Part shown: piece after piece, positions 10,420 through 22,149 of the stretch
How positions within the stretch are numbered: position 1 is the first letter of the stretch
Layout of the letters: every line of letters starts with the position of its first letter
From: Sabellastarte sp. h YS-2021
Lineage: Eukaryota > Annelida > Polychaeta > Sabellida > Sabellidae
Direction: 5' to 3'
Assembly (NCBI GenBank): GCA_964017235.1
Contig: OZ024936.1
Span: forward strand, 37,346,040-37,410,039
DNA length: 64,000 nt
The notes under the pieces: model-generated
Seen by the model: only the letters and a program-made list of their open reading frames with translations
Told to the model about the DNA's origin: nothing
The model's database searches: none
Translations under genes and position numbers: made by a program

Positions 10420-12260
10420 TCTTGGGACTTGTCCACTCCTAGACACCAGGCGTGGAGGTTTGAGATGTTGTGGATTGCTGTGAAACACATAGTTGTGGGA
10501 CTGTTTGAGAAGAGTTCTTGATACTGGTAGTTGAAGTGGGATCTCTGTTAACAGCTGCACTAGGTCCCAAAACCAGGGTATCCCTGGCCAGCCTCGGGCT
10601 ATTATAATGATCAGACAACTGGACTGCCTGATTTTTTGGATCACCCTGTGAAGGAGAACTGTTGGAGGGTAAGCATAAGCAGTGAGACCCAACAAGTTTA
10701 TGTTTAGAGCATCTATGTCCCAAGCATTTTGGTCTGGGACTGGAGATACGTACAGTGGAACTTTGTGGTTCAGACGAGTGGCAAATAGATCTACATGCAG
10801 AGTGAACCACTTTTGACAGATCTGTTTGAACACCTGCAGATGCAGTGACCATTCTGTTGACTGGACTTGGTTCGATCTGGACAGAAGGTCAGCCATCACA
10901 TTCAGACACCCTGGAATGTGTCTGGCTTTTAAGGTTATCTGGTAATGATGTCACCAGGTCATGATCTTCCACAGGAGAGCGCACATCTCCGCCGAGTGGG
11001 TTCCTCCTTGCTTGTTTATGTAGGGTACCACTGTTGAGTTGTCCGTAACAACCAACACTGTTTGGTTTTGACACTGGTCCTTGAACCTTTGAAGGGCCAG
11101 GGAAACTGCCTTCAGCTCTAGAAGGTTTATGTGTAACCTTTTTTCCCTGTCTGACCACAGACCGTTTGTAGAGGCTTGCTCTAAGTGAACGCCCCAGCCT
11201 TCGTTTTAGGCGTCTGTAAAGAGTTGGATACTGTGGTCTTTGGGATGAAGGTCTGCACCTTTAATCACGTTTGTGGGATTCTGCCACCACTCTAGGTGTG
11301 CTGAAATGGTTTCTGTCCAAGGAAGGAAGCTTGTACAACGTCTGAGAAAATCTCCAGTGCTCCTTGATGTGAAACTGAAAGGGCCTCGTGTGAAGGCGTC
11401 CCTCCGGGATCATTGTCTCCGTTGAGGCAAGCAACCCAATTAGCAACATCAAACATCTTGCAGTCAAAACATGTTTGGACTTGAGACGTAGGATCAAATC
11501 CTGAAGTTTGAGCCATCTCTCTTGAGTGGGTTTTACAAGGGCTAAATCTAGATGGTATTCGTAGCCCACGAACGAAAACACCTGAGTTGGTTTTAGTTCA
11601 GATTTCTCCTGATTTATTATCCACCCCAAGGACTGGGTCAGGTCTACCACGGCCGGAGTGTTCACTTGGGCTTCTTCCTGAGACTGGGACCTGATCAGCC
11701 AGTCGTCCAGGTATTGGTGAAGTCTGAGTCCCCTCGTGAGGGTCATTAGCTTCACTTCCCTTACAATCATTGTAAAGACCTGAGGGGCTGTGGCCAGGCC
11801 AAATGGAAGGGAGGTTAACTGGAACACCTGTGACTTGTGACAAAACCTTAGGTACTTCCTTGAGTTTGGGTGGATGGGGATGTGAAGGTAGGCATCTGAG
11901 AAATCTATCGACGATACCCATTCCCCTGGAATCAGAGAAGTCCTGATGGACTCTGGTGTTTCCATTTAGAACCTTTCTACGAGTCGGAAGGTGTTCAGTC
12001 TGCTTAGGTCTATTACTGGCCTCCACCTTTGGTGAGGCTTGGGTACAAGAAACAGGCGACTGTAAAACACGAGAAATTTTACATTTTCCACCCTTTCTAT
12101 TGCATTCTTTGACAGAAGAGACTGGATACAAGAGGCCAGAGTTTGGTCTTTTTGAACGGACTTGTGACCTGATCGAATCAGGGGAGCTCTGACTAAATAT
12201 GGTTTTGAGATGAATGGAAGAATGTAACCACTGGTGATAATGTTTAACACGTTGTCTGAA
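10420..12260 (-). pseudogene. RT-RNase H-methyltransferase-like region of family G DIRS
   Basis: Reverse transcriptase landmarks are plain: LFLVPKPHQRWRPVIDLS, METPESIRTSL, SIDFSDAYLHIPI, PFGLATAPQVFT and YLDDW. RNase H and the VDLFATRLN...SPVPD tail typical of DIRS elements follow further left. Together these place the element in the DIRS group rather than Ty3 or LINEs. The region is broken in several places. Confidence 0.85.
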
Positions 12261-12339
12261 CATTTGCTTGCTAACCAGTCTCTTCTAAAAGAACGGAGGC
12301 GACCTCCTACTAGTGGACTGAGTGAGGCTTTTAAGGAGT

Positions 12340-14378
12340 CATTGAGGGTGTTTCCACGCCCTTGTCCCCTTGAATGGGGTCGAAAATGACCTCTGAAGCC
12401 TCTGTTGTTCGATTTCCCCCTGCCTGACTCGATTGGTTACTGCTTTGGGAGGAATTGCCCCATAGGGGCGTTTCCTGTCGGAGCCTCTTTTCTTATTGTG
12501 GTGGGGACCACGAAAGGGCTTATTTTGATTTTGAGTCCTGTGAATCTTTAGGGGTGCCTTTTTTAAGGAGGAAGTCCTCTCCATCCTTGACTAATTGTGA
12601 CTTGAACAAAGGAGTAGGCCAGAAGGCGAATTCCTGAGTTCTTGACGTATAGAGTCCCATAGATGTGGTTGAAGGAGGGTCATGTCAGCCTTGCATCTTA
12701 GCAGGCCAGTGTTGCCCATGGTATACAGCTCCCTCTGGAGCTTATGGATTCTCTTATTCAACATCTCAAAATATTCACAGGTGTGTTCATAGATTTTTCA
12801 GGATTGGCACCCCTCTGAATCTGGCTTGTAACCCTTTTGAAGGTAGCCTTAAGACTGTCCTGACACTTCTCCATAGTAGTGTTTACAAGTGGAGGCAGTC
12901 TTTGCAAAGGTAGCTGCAAAGTTGAAGGAAGAGAGATTCTGCCTAGCTTGGTGTTCAAGTTCCTTAAGGACTTGTAAGGGAACCTTGCCCATAGGAGCCC
13001 CAGAGGATTTAGGAGAAAGACAGATCCTGGACAAAATCTGAATTAAGCTCCTGTAGTTTGTCCCCAAAACAAGGCTATCCCACCTTGTACCATTTTGCTG
13101 TTGAAGCAGGGGTTTTTATATATTTACCCTCAGGTAAATTAGAGGCCAGGAAGTCCTGCTCAACTTCTCAAAGGCATTTTTGAGATATGGACTTAAAGGG
13201 AGCATAGTTGAAGGGCCTCTTGGCCTAAGCTCCTGTTGGCCTTGTTTATCGTCCAGGCCCAGCACAGTAGTAGAGGGCCTAGACATAGTTTCCCTGGAGT
13301 CATGGAGATCCAGTATGTGCCTAAAAGTCTCAACTTCCTCTGCATACTGTGGAGGGAGGTCAGACATATCTACCTCCCTGTAAAAGACTGGGTCTGGGTT
13401 ATTTTGTTGTTGGTCTTGCTCACAAGGAGCCCTTTGGGGCTTAGCAGACCTTTTAATAGGGACAGAGGACTGATCCTCCTCTGAAAATGAAGTCTGTGAA
13501 GTAAAGTATTTTGCCCGAACCTTGTGATTCTAGTGCCGAGTGTTTCTTGGCTCTAGTAGAATACACCCTTTGAGGTTGCTCCGAGTGTTTGGAATGAGGA
13601 TCCGAGTGTTCGAAATGAAGAGCCGTGTTTGGAACCATGTTCGGACTGTACACTTTGGCCGAACCGTAGTGGAAGAGAAGGACCACAGAAGTCCGTTTCC
13701 ATAGGTTGACCATCCAAGTGATCGGAAGTCCGAGGGTTCGGATGTATGTTTGGGTCATATAATCCAACAGACTGTTTACTAGGTCCAGTTTTTGAAGTCT
13801 TATCTACCTCGGCTTCGGAGGCTTTTTTTATAGATTGCATTTCCTCTCTCAGAGATTTCATAGCCTCCACCATGGACACTTGAAAGACCCCCATTTGCTG
13901 TATGAGTTGGATGTTGAATTGATTACCCAGGGATTTTTCTAGTTTGTTTTCTATCTTATTTGTAAAGCTGTACCTGGAGTGGGAGGGACAGTTTGAGGTG
14001 TCTTTAAAGACAAAGACCCAAACGTAAGGGTTGGGGGCATGGATGACACGAAAATAAGTTTTCTGCAGCACCCTCAAGGTCTGCTTGAGATCCAGAAAAA
14101 GCCTCCACGTCATCCCCCAACAAGTCCAGATCGTCATCTTTATATGTACTACAAGTATCGGACACTTTTTGCTTCCTATTTTTTGCTTTTATTTTAATAA
14201 GCCGTTCTTCAGTAAAAGCTGAGCAAATATTGCATGGCTTTTCATTGGTAACACAAGGGTCATCCCCTTTGCCAGCTTCTCTGCAAGTTGGACAGTAGTT
14301 ATGTGTATCAAAAACGAAGCAAAAATGTCTGCATTTGGATGATCTGGGCTTGTTAGAACTCGTTTGGTGGGAGGACAT
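12340..14378 (-). pseudogene. Gag-like region of family G DIRS
   Basis: The right end encodes the start MSS..., followed by a Cys/His cluster with landmarks CRHFC, YCPTCREAG, GDDPC and CNICSAF. The same order is seen in the gag-like ORFs at 60170-62119 and 44925-46379. Further left are charged, Ser/Thr-rich stretches and a conserved ..LP..YAEEV-like segment. Its role is inferred to be structural and nucleic-acid binding. It is degraded. Confidence 0.7.
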
Positions 14379-14579
14379 TTTTATGCAATAAATCCGAGCA
14401 GTATGCACTGGAAACTCACAACAATGAAAATATTAAATAAATACTTATTACTGCAGAATTCAAAGTTTAACAGAATAAGCTATGATACAAAATTAAACAA
14501 ATGGCTGAACAGAAACATCCAACAATACGTATATCCTGAGAAAACAGTGAAATAAAGTAAGCTTATTTTAAACACTTGC

Positions 14580-14761
14580 TAGTCACGTGCCCAACAAGAG
14601 AAGAAGGATGAGGCATAGGATTACACTGCTATGGTACACTCTCAGGACAGGGGGATTCGGTCAACACTAAACGTCTATTTTTCTTGGACGTTGGCCGGAT
14701 GCCTGCGGCCTCCCGAGATAGCATTCAGTTCCACATGTTAAGCTATTGTAGCGCAATAAAA
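14580..14761 (-). repeat. Terminal repeat of family G DIRS
   Basis: It starts near CTAGTCACGTGCCCAACAAG and ends AGCTATTGTAGCGCAATAAAA (last ten bases CGCAATAAAA). The solo copy at 8549-8722 shows the same landmarks. It would serve as promoter-side terminal repeat for the minus-strand ORFs. Confidence 0.75.
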
Positions 14762-14942
14762 ATATATACTTTTCACTAAATTTACTCACTAAAGCATTAT
14801 TCTTATTTTTTTCAAGTTTTTCAAAAGATAATCTTATCTATCATTAATAAGGCCAGTACTGTGGAAGTTATCTCTTGTTTGAATCTAGGACATACAAATT
14901 GTAAAAATTTTATTGTAATTTAACTTTTTATAAGTTAAATAC

Positions 14943-15107
14943 TTACCTTATCCTCACTAGTGCTTACGTGTTGGCGGGAGCAAACAAGTACGACCAAACG
15001 AGAATATTTTTAAAATAAATATTCTTGTCGGTACCAGTATGTATACGCATGACCGCGCATGCGCGTGCACCGGAAGAACCCCGTTAAGCCTCACTTTAAT
15101 TTTGGGA
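14943..15107. repeat. Left inverted terminal repeat of copy A
   Basis: CTTACCTTATCCTCACTAG through GTTAAGCCTCACTTTA is repeated as its reverse complement at 20045-20212. It contains a GC-rich self-complementary core (GCGCATGCGC) and the landmark GGTACCAGTATGTATACGC. Confidence 0.9.
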
Positions 15108-15171
15108 GCCAATATAATATATTGCAAACCCAAAAATCTTGAAAATGTGGGGTTGGCAGGGCGGGAATCCG

Positions 15172-15284
15172 AATCTAGTGAGGATAAGGTAAGTATTTAA
15201 CTTATAAAAAGTTAAATTACAATAAAATTTTTACATTTTATTGCGTAAAATACCCTTACCTTATCCTCACTAGTGCTTGATTAC
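15172..15284. repeat. Internal complementary region (ICR) of copy A
   Basis: The sequence runs from TAGTGAGGATAAGGTAAG through AATAAAATTTTTACA, then directly into TTTTATTGCGTAAAATACCC and on to CACTAGTGCTT. The first half is the reverse complement of the left outer edge and the second half that of the right outer edge. The join is at 15235/15236. In the DIRS model such a junction templates circle formation. Confidence 0.88.
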
Positions 15285-16549
15285 AACCATACTGGTGGTG
15301 GGATTTTTAATATTTTTGCCACCAAAAGCAGGTATAACCAAATGAAAAGTCAAAGTACATATCTCAAGAAATCTTGTGAGTACCAGACTATATTATGCAG
15401 TAAAAGTCACTTCACAAAATAACATTTAGTAGTTATATATGTAAGCACTACCTGGCAACCTTCCCAAAGGTGCCTTGGCCCTGCATGCATCTTTTAGTTC
15501 CAATGTACTAATTTCAAACACACTTGTGGTGATAAGTACAAAAGTATGCTAGGCATACTTAGCAAAATAACAAAATGACCTATGTAGTTATATTCTGTTA
15601 TTAAGTAAACTGGAACTGTTCAGAATAGGCATTGAAAAATTCCACAACTTTGGAATTTTATAACACTAAATACCAATGTGTTCACCAACCATTGAAAGGG
15701 GCATTGGTAAGTAACAGGAAACTGTGATCCTCTATATGGAGAAGACCTCCTATTAACACATTCCTTGGGTCTTTCCATCAGATCAGATGCTTTCCCAAGA
15801 TCTCTGAATGAAATGAATGTCCCATGATTGGGGTATTTCCAATGGGTCTGTCTTCAATTACCACTAAACTGTGTCATCTGGCCATTGGAATTGTATATAT
15901 ATACATATAATTACTGTAATGTATAATACAATACACAAACTATGAAGGAACCACATGTCGATACTGTAGTTCCAAAGAATAGACTGACCTTCATTTGACT
16001 TCCAAGTCATAAGTTAAAGTATAAAACTGTGTAATGTGAATCCAGCCATATAAGAAGCATTTGAACCTTGACCCTAGGAACATTCTAAATTCCAAGGTCA
16101 GATACTTGATCAGCTAGCAGAACTGTCTGCCTTTGACATGGTAACTCCTTGTTTACCTCCTGAAAAGCCATCATGAATGATGAATAGCACATATTCCACT
16201 AAGATTTGCAATCTGTCAAGATATAATCTTAGAGCTATAAGGGCAAAGGGTTCTATCTTCAGTGAAAGCAGGCCCATCTGAGGCTATCTGTTCTCTGCCA
16301 GGAGTACTGATGAAGGAGAAATTGTGAATCCTTCCAGCTCTGTTTCAATAATTGAAAGTCCAAACAACATCACCTCTCTATCTATCAGAGACCCAGATCA
16401 TGAGAAACTGATTTGACTGTCAGAATGTTCAAATTCTGATTCAGACTGTATAAACAGACTTTGTCAAGACTACAATAATCAAGACAAGACCAAAGAATGT
16501 AAAAGGTATAGCACCATCCTTCATTAGTCTATCCTAAGAAAACCCACTA

Positions 16550-16795
16550 TCAATCCATTTAGATCATAACTATGAATGATTTCAAAAATTAACTCAAATG
16601 AAACCAATCGAACAGTCTATTGAGTTCAAAAATGTGAAGGATTTCAACAGTGAACCCAACTGAAAACCATGAATCAGTCTATTGAGTCCATACCTATGAA
16701 ATATTTCAATAGTGAACCCAAAGAAAACCCATTTATCAGTCTATTGGGTTCATAACTATGAATGGTTTCAATAGTGAACCCAAATGGTTTGCAAT
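16550..16795. repeat. 62-bp tandem repeat inside copy A, about 4 units
   Basis: TCTATTGAGTTC(A/C)ATA..TATGAA..ATTTCAA.AGTGAACCCAA recurs near 16616, 16678 and 16739, with a weaker first unit. The same array occurs in copy B near 36620-36790. No coding potential is seen. Confidence 0.8.
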
Positions 16796-19700
16796 AGCAT
16801 CCCTGTAACCTGCAAGTGTGGTAGAAACCAGATTCTATTGGTGAATCAATGGTTCCAAGCCAATAGTGGTTTGGGGAATAAGTCCATCAGGGCCCAGACC
16901 AACACATCCCTGGTCACCCTGGGATTCCTGCTATTATGTAATAAGTATAATTCTCATTTTTTGTACCATTTTGAAATGAGAAATATTTAACAGTAGGCAT
17001 AACCAAACAGTGCCTCGAATAAGATACTCAATACCTCTACTGCCATTGTATTGCATCGTATTAGGGCAACAGACTGGTGAAATGAACACAGATAGCTTGT
17101 TCTTCATCTTTGTTACAAAGCTATGTAACATAACTTAAACCATATATATAAACCATATGAAAACCATGGGATGAAGGACATTCTGTTTGAATGACTCATC
17201 CCTGTATATAAGGATGTTGATATACCATCATGACAGCCCTAAATGTAGTGAGCCCTCACAATTTGTTGTGGGCTTATAAAGGACTATTAGATGTAAGATA
17301 CATATCCAATGAAAGGGTAAGATAAACAACACTGTGCTATGCTGTTATCTGGAGTAAAACCATCTTGTTTTGAAGGTGAATTTGAAAACCCTTAACATCA
17401 GAAATGCAGCCCTCAGTATCCTCTGACAGCCCTGGTTTCTGTGGCTGGCCATATGACAGCAAACGGATCTCCCAAATGTGTTCTTTGACCCTCTATAGTT
17501 CCAAGTTCTGTAAACTATGAACATGTCTGAAGGTGAAGAGATTGTGAATATTCCAATGGAATTTCCAAGCAACATTTATGTGAAGAATGTCCATTGGAAC
17601 TGAATGTTGTAAGTTATAGATTCCTATAAATGACATGAGAATTATGGGAATGGCTAATAAACTTGTATGTATACCATCCATAAGCTGCTCAAATAACCCA
17701 CTTTCCTTCTATGAGGACACTTCACCCTTGCCATGGAAGAATTAGTAAGTGCTATGTTGGGATGAGTTCTGACATCAAGCTTATCCCCCAATGTACAATG
17801 TATCCCTAAACTTCTCAAGTACCAGACTTCTTTCTATAGGGACACTTCAACCTTGCCAGAGTTAATTTTGTCACCAAAGAACTGGAAGTGTTTTATTGGG
17901 ATGAATTCTAACTCCATAAGCTTATCACCCACTGTAGTTCTGTACACAGGCCACTAATTGCTTCGATTTCTACAAGGAAATATGTGATGTTGGTGACAGC
18001 ATATAACCAGTAGTCAATACTGATGAATGTGGTGCTACACGGCCAAATTCGAATGGATCCGTCGTTGTACCGAAGTGTGGGATGTAACTGAAAAGAATGA
18101 CCTATGACAGGGTGCATTCTTTCACCAGCAAATAAAACAATGAAGCACAACACTTAGATGTACCTGGGATTGAGGAAGAACGCGTCTGATAGATGTAACG
18201 CGACTACCTATCCACTTTCGCAAATGGAGTACCGATTACCTTGGAGTTTGCATCCTCTGAGCCGTGTGATGCCCGATATATATACTAGCCTCACAGGTCA
18301 CCAATATACTGTAAAACTGTAGGTTTGCACGCATTTTACTGAGATTACTGAACATATAGAAGCATTTGATGCACACTTCCTCCATTTAATTGTTGTTTCC
18401 TGTCAGAATATATAACCGCTATGAATTGTGGGAATTCTCGACATTTCGATAAGGTAGTTTCATTGTTAAGCGAATTGCAGAACTTCATAATGTGGCCAAC
18501 TTCGAAATGACATTCGTATTTAAATTAGATGTTGCAGTAAAACAACCTTCATCCATCATTTCTTTATCTGATGGATTGGGATGCGTTCCCTTAATTCCTG
18601 TCTGTCTTACCAGCAAATAACTTGTAACATATTAGTGTATATGTGGTACAAAACAGGTCCATGCTGCAAATCCTTGCCATAGATACTTCTTCTTAAATTT
18701 CTAAAACTTCCCAATAACTGAGAAGGAAAGAAATTAGATCTGAATGTAGGTGAGCAGTAAATCAACATCTTATTGAAGAGTTGGTCCACTGGAACCAAAT
18801 AAAACATTGCAGTATTTCTGTGTATGTGAAAACTGCTGGTGTGTTCTTTAATGAGAAATCCTAATAGACCTTGCATAAGGTAGAAAAGTAAAGAAAATAA
18901 ACCTTTCCCATATCCAAATGCATGGATGAGAAGGTATAACTTAGGAAGTTCTTCTTGATCTCAAGCAGTTTCTGTCAAATTTACCTCCACAAAGACAGAG
19001 TTGTTGCTTGTTTTCTGTTCAAATCGTCACCATGAAGCTCTCCCAGCCATGGATAACTTGTCTGAAGTGTGAGAGGACTAAAAATGCCAGCTTTGTAGTG
19101 ACAATCTAGTTCCTAGCTAACAGAAAACCTTCATCAACAGCATGATCGTCTTCTTCAGTTGTTGTAAATAGTGACCAATGAAATTTAATTTTCTTCCATT
19201 ATGATCAGTTTGAAGGAAATGTCTCTTGACCAAGTGCATTCTCTGCCAAGTTTACTCTACCAGAGGATGCCCTGCGATTTGCTTCCAGCTGAACTTCCTG
19301 TAAGTTGTAGTTGTGAAACCATCTGATGAGAAGAACCTTCATTCCTGAACCCTTCTTCTATTACAAGGTTACCTCTGCCATATTTACCTCACTAGAGAAG
19401 ACAGAGGAAATAGTCTTTTGCGAGATGAAGATCCTATTCCCCTCTTCTGCCTCAAGGAAGAGATCCGTGGTAGTACTCTGAAGAGGAAGATCTTGTAAAA
19501 TTGCAGTGTCTGTTACCGGGGTTGCCTCTGCCATATTTACCTCACTAGAGGAGGCAGAGGTACTACCCTTAAGTGAGATGAAGATCGTATTCTGGTTACT
19601 CCACTGGGGATCTGTGAAGAGGTAGATCTTGAAGAAGTGCAGTTTCTGTCATCTTTCTTCTGTATTAAAACAATGAAGCAGAAGACTTAAAATGATGTTC

Positions 19701-20044
19701 TTCTGTTCATACATTAGGCAGTTGATGGACCCTGCATAGCTTCTAGACGTGCTAGTATAAGCTGGAGAAGATCAGAAGATGAATTCTTCTCAATGTCGAG
19801 GAAAATCTTCTTTTAAAATGGCTAACAGAACTCTACCACTAACTAAGTAAAAGGTCTGTAAAATCCGTAGATTCACTGAAAAGCAGACTTCTTGAAGACA
19901 ATGGCTGACAAATAACAAAAGAAAAGAAATAAAACCTTCCAATTCTAATGAAAGCGTGAATTCTTTTCAAAACATCTCCTTTCTTGCCAGCCATGTTGAA
20001 ACTCTTCGCAAACGAAGATCATGTCAAACGATGCTTACTCCCTT

Positions 20045-20231
20045 ACGACCAAAATAAAAGTGAGGCTTAACGGGGTTCTTCTGGTGCATGCGCATGCGCG
20101 GTCATGCGTATACATACTGGTACCGACAAGAATATTTATTTTAAAAATATTCTCGTTTGGTCGTACTTGTTTGCTCCCGCCAACACGTAAGCACTAGTGA
20201 GGATAAGGTAAGGGTATTTTACGCAATAAAA
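20045..20231. repeat. Right inverted terminal repeat of copy A
   Basis: The reverse complement of 14943-15107 is followed by its own outer edge GGTAAGGGTATTTTACGCAATAAAA (last ten bases CGCAATAAAA). No target-site duplication is visible on either side, as expected for tyrosine-recombinase integration. Confidence 0.9.
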
Positions 20232-20724
20232 GAAATCCTTAATGTAGTATTCAACTATTTCCTATTAAGGCAGTAACCCTAAAAGAAAAAGTGGTTACTG
20301 AAAATGTCTGCAGTAGCAGCCCCTGGGCAATAAGTCAAGAATAGCATCAGAGATGCCTGTACCCCACAGCCTGGGGAAGTAGTTTTCAACACCATGAGAT
20401 ATAGAAGTAGTGAAACAGTACAAAGATTGGGATACATAATGTTGAAGGTGAGAAAATAATGTCTTAGAGAAAGAAAATGTATGTAAAGATAAAGTTTTAG
20501 AATCAAGATAATTCATCAGCAAAATGACAGCATTAATCAGTAAACTAAAACTAGTTAGCCTCGGTGGGCAAGAATCCCAGCTCACAGGTATAACTAAATG
20601 GGCAACAACATTGAGAGTTTGGGAAAATCTTACAACTTCAGTTGTAATAAGTATACAGAATCCATGAAATTTTGTCGGATATAAGATTCACAGGCCATGA
20701 TTTCTTATAAGTTATTTTAATATT
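20232..20724. other. Intervening DNA, no gene recognised
   Basis: This 0.5-kb stretch separates copy A from the truncated DIRS element to the right. It is AT-rich. A 96-residue minus-strand frame at 20295-20585 has no recognisable motif or splice context. It shows no tandem structure and is probably old intronic or intergenic DNA. Confidence 0.5.
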
Positions 20725-22100
20725 TTGATGCCCTAGAACCAACTAGAAAAAGGTTTTTGTTACTGAGGCTTTGAAACTCTTTTAAGGCAAGAAACACTGC
20801 CTTGAGTTCCAAATAGTTTATATGCAGTTTGCTTTCTGGCAGTGACCAAGTCCCTCTGGCAGTGTGTTCGTTTAAGTGAGCGCCCCACCCTTCTTTTGAT
20901 GTGTCTGTAAAGATTTGCAGAGCATGCTTTATAGGGTGTAATGGTTGGCCTGTGAGAACGTTGTCTTCCTGTAGCCACCATTGTAAGTGAGGGTGCAGGG
21001 AGATGGGGATTGGAATCACCTTTTCTAGTGACTCTGGTATTCTCCAATGGTGTTTGAGGTGCCACTGTATGGGTCTCATGTGTAGTGGGCCTAGGTGAAC
21101 TTGCTTCTCTTTGGCTGTTAGTAAACCTATCAGGGACATGAACTGCCGGACCGGACAGGTCGGTAGTGACAGTATTTCTAATATTTTGTCTTGAAGGTTC
21201 TGCCTCCGGTCTGGGGTCGGTCGGACCCGACCGGCCTTGAGGTCAAACTGGTATCCTACAAAATCGAAGATCTCTTTTGGATCCAGCTCCGACTTGTCCA
21301 AATTCACCAGCCAGCCTAATTTTTGGCATATTTTCACTAGGATTTGAGTATGTTGGAGACAGGCCTGGTGGGATGTGGCTCTCACCAACCAGTCGTCTAG
21401 GTACTGGTAGACCCTTATACCCTTGTGTATGGCCATCAGTTTCACCTCTTTTGCTATTACAGTGAACTCCAAGGGTGCTGTGGACAGACCAAAGGGCAGT
21501 GCCTTGAACTGGTATGTCTGACCTTGGACATGAAATCTCAGATATTTCCTGGACTGTTCCTGTATAGGGATATGGAAGTAGGCGTCCTTGAAATCTATTG
21601 AGGTAACCCACTCCCCTTGTTGGAGGGACGTTCTGATGGTTTCCGGTGTCTCCATTTTGAATTTCTCCGTCTTGAGGAAAAGATTCAGTTTGCTCAAATC
21701 TAGTATAGGTCTCCACTTGTTGTTGGGTTTTGGGACTAAAAATAGTCTGTTGAAAAACCCCAGAGATGTTTGGTGTTTTACTAGTTCTACAGCATTCTTG
21801 GCTATAAGCTGATGTAATGCCTCCAGCAGGTAGCTGTTCCTGTGGGGATTGACATAGCAACTTATAACCGTGGGTGGCCTTGTGAGTCTTGGCTGGATCC
21901 GGAAGGAGAGGGTGTAACCCTCTTTTAGGATCTGAACTACTTTTGGACCGGCTCCCAGATCCAGCCAAGTTTGCCAAAAGTTTTGAAGTCTGGCCCCTAC
22001 AGGCAGATTTTGTGCAGCATTTTTGACATTTGTTACAGGTTGAACACAACTGAGTGACACAAGAAACACTTTTCACAGACTTTAATTTGTAACTTTTGCA
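20725..22100 (-). pseudogene. RT and partial RNase H of family A DIRS copy 1
   Basis: Clear DIRS-type RT: LFLVPKPNNKWRPILDLS, METPETIRTSL, SIDFKDAYFHIPI, PFGLSTAPLEFT and YLDDW. It is followed by the RNase H start FTDTSKEGWGAHL and LELKAVFLALKEF. The copy ends within RNase H because the element is truncated there. It is a fossil fragment. Confidence 0.9.
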
Positions 22101-22149
22101 ATAACAATCTGCTGACCCAGGACTTAATTCTTTCTTTTGGGAATGCTCG

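Larger units (their letters stand above)
9443..14761 (-). mobile_element. DIRS-type retrotransposon, family G, worn and left-truncated
   Basis: From right to left it carries one terminal repeat (about 14580-14761, ending CGCAATAAAA), a gag-like region, RT-RNase H with methyltransferase-like tail, and a tyrosine recombinase region. The second inverted terminal repeat and the ICR are missing because the left edge is cut at the LINE tail. Coding is broken in several places (six or more), so it is an old fossil. Its terminal sequence after CGCAATAAAA differs from the other families in the window. Confidence 0.9.
14900..20231. mobile_element. Non-autonomous DIRS-type element, copy A (5.3 kb)
   Basis: It has the complete DIRS terminal layout. 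A left outer edge TGTAAAAATTTTATTG is followed by an inverted terminal repeat. Near 15172-15284 an ICR joins the complement of the left edge (..ATTTTTACA) directly to TTTTATTGCG, the complement of the right edge. The right terminal repeat ends CGCAATAAAA at 20231. The roughly 4.7 kb inside shows no RT, RNase H or recombinase, only short frames without recognisable domains. A near-identical sister is at 34926-40414. It was probably mobilised in trans by an autonomous DIRS. Confidence 0.9.

Noticed and set aside
14900-20231. Treating the minus-strand 60-90 residue frames in the non-autonomous elements as genes
   Set aside because: No motif, no biased codon use visible, and frames are not uniformly kept between copies A and B.
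20295-20585. 96-residue minus frame as a possible exon
   Set aside because: No recognisable motif and no convincing splice sites. Kept as unassigned DNA.
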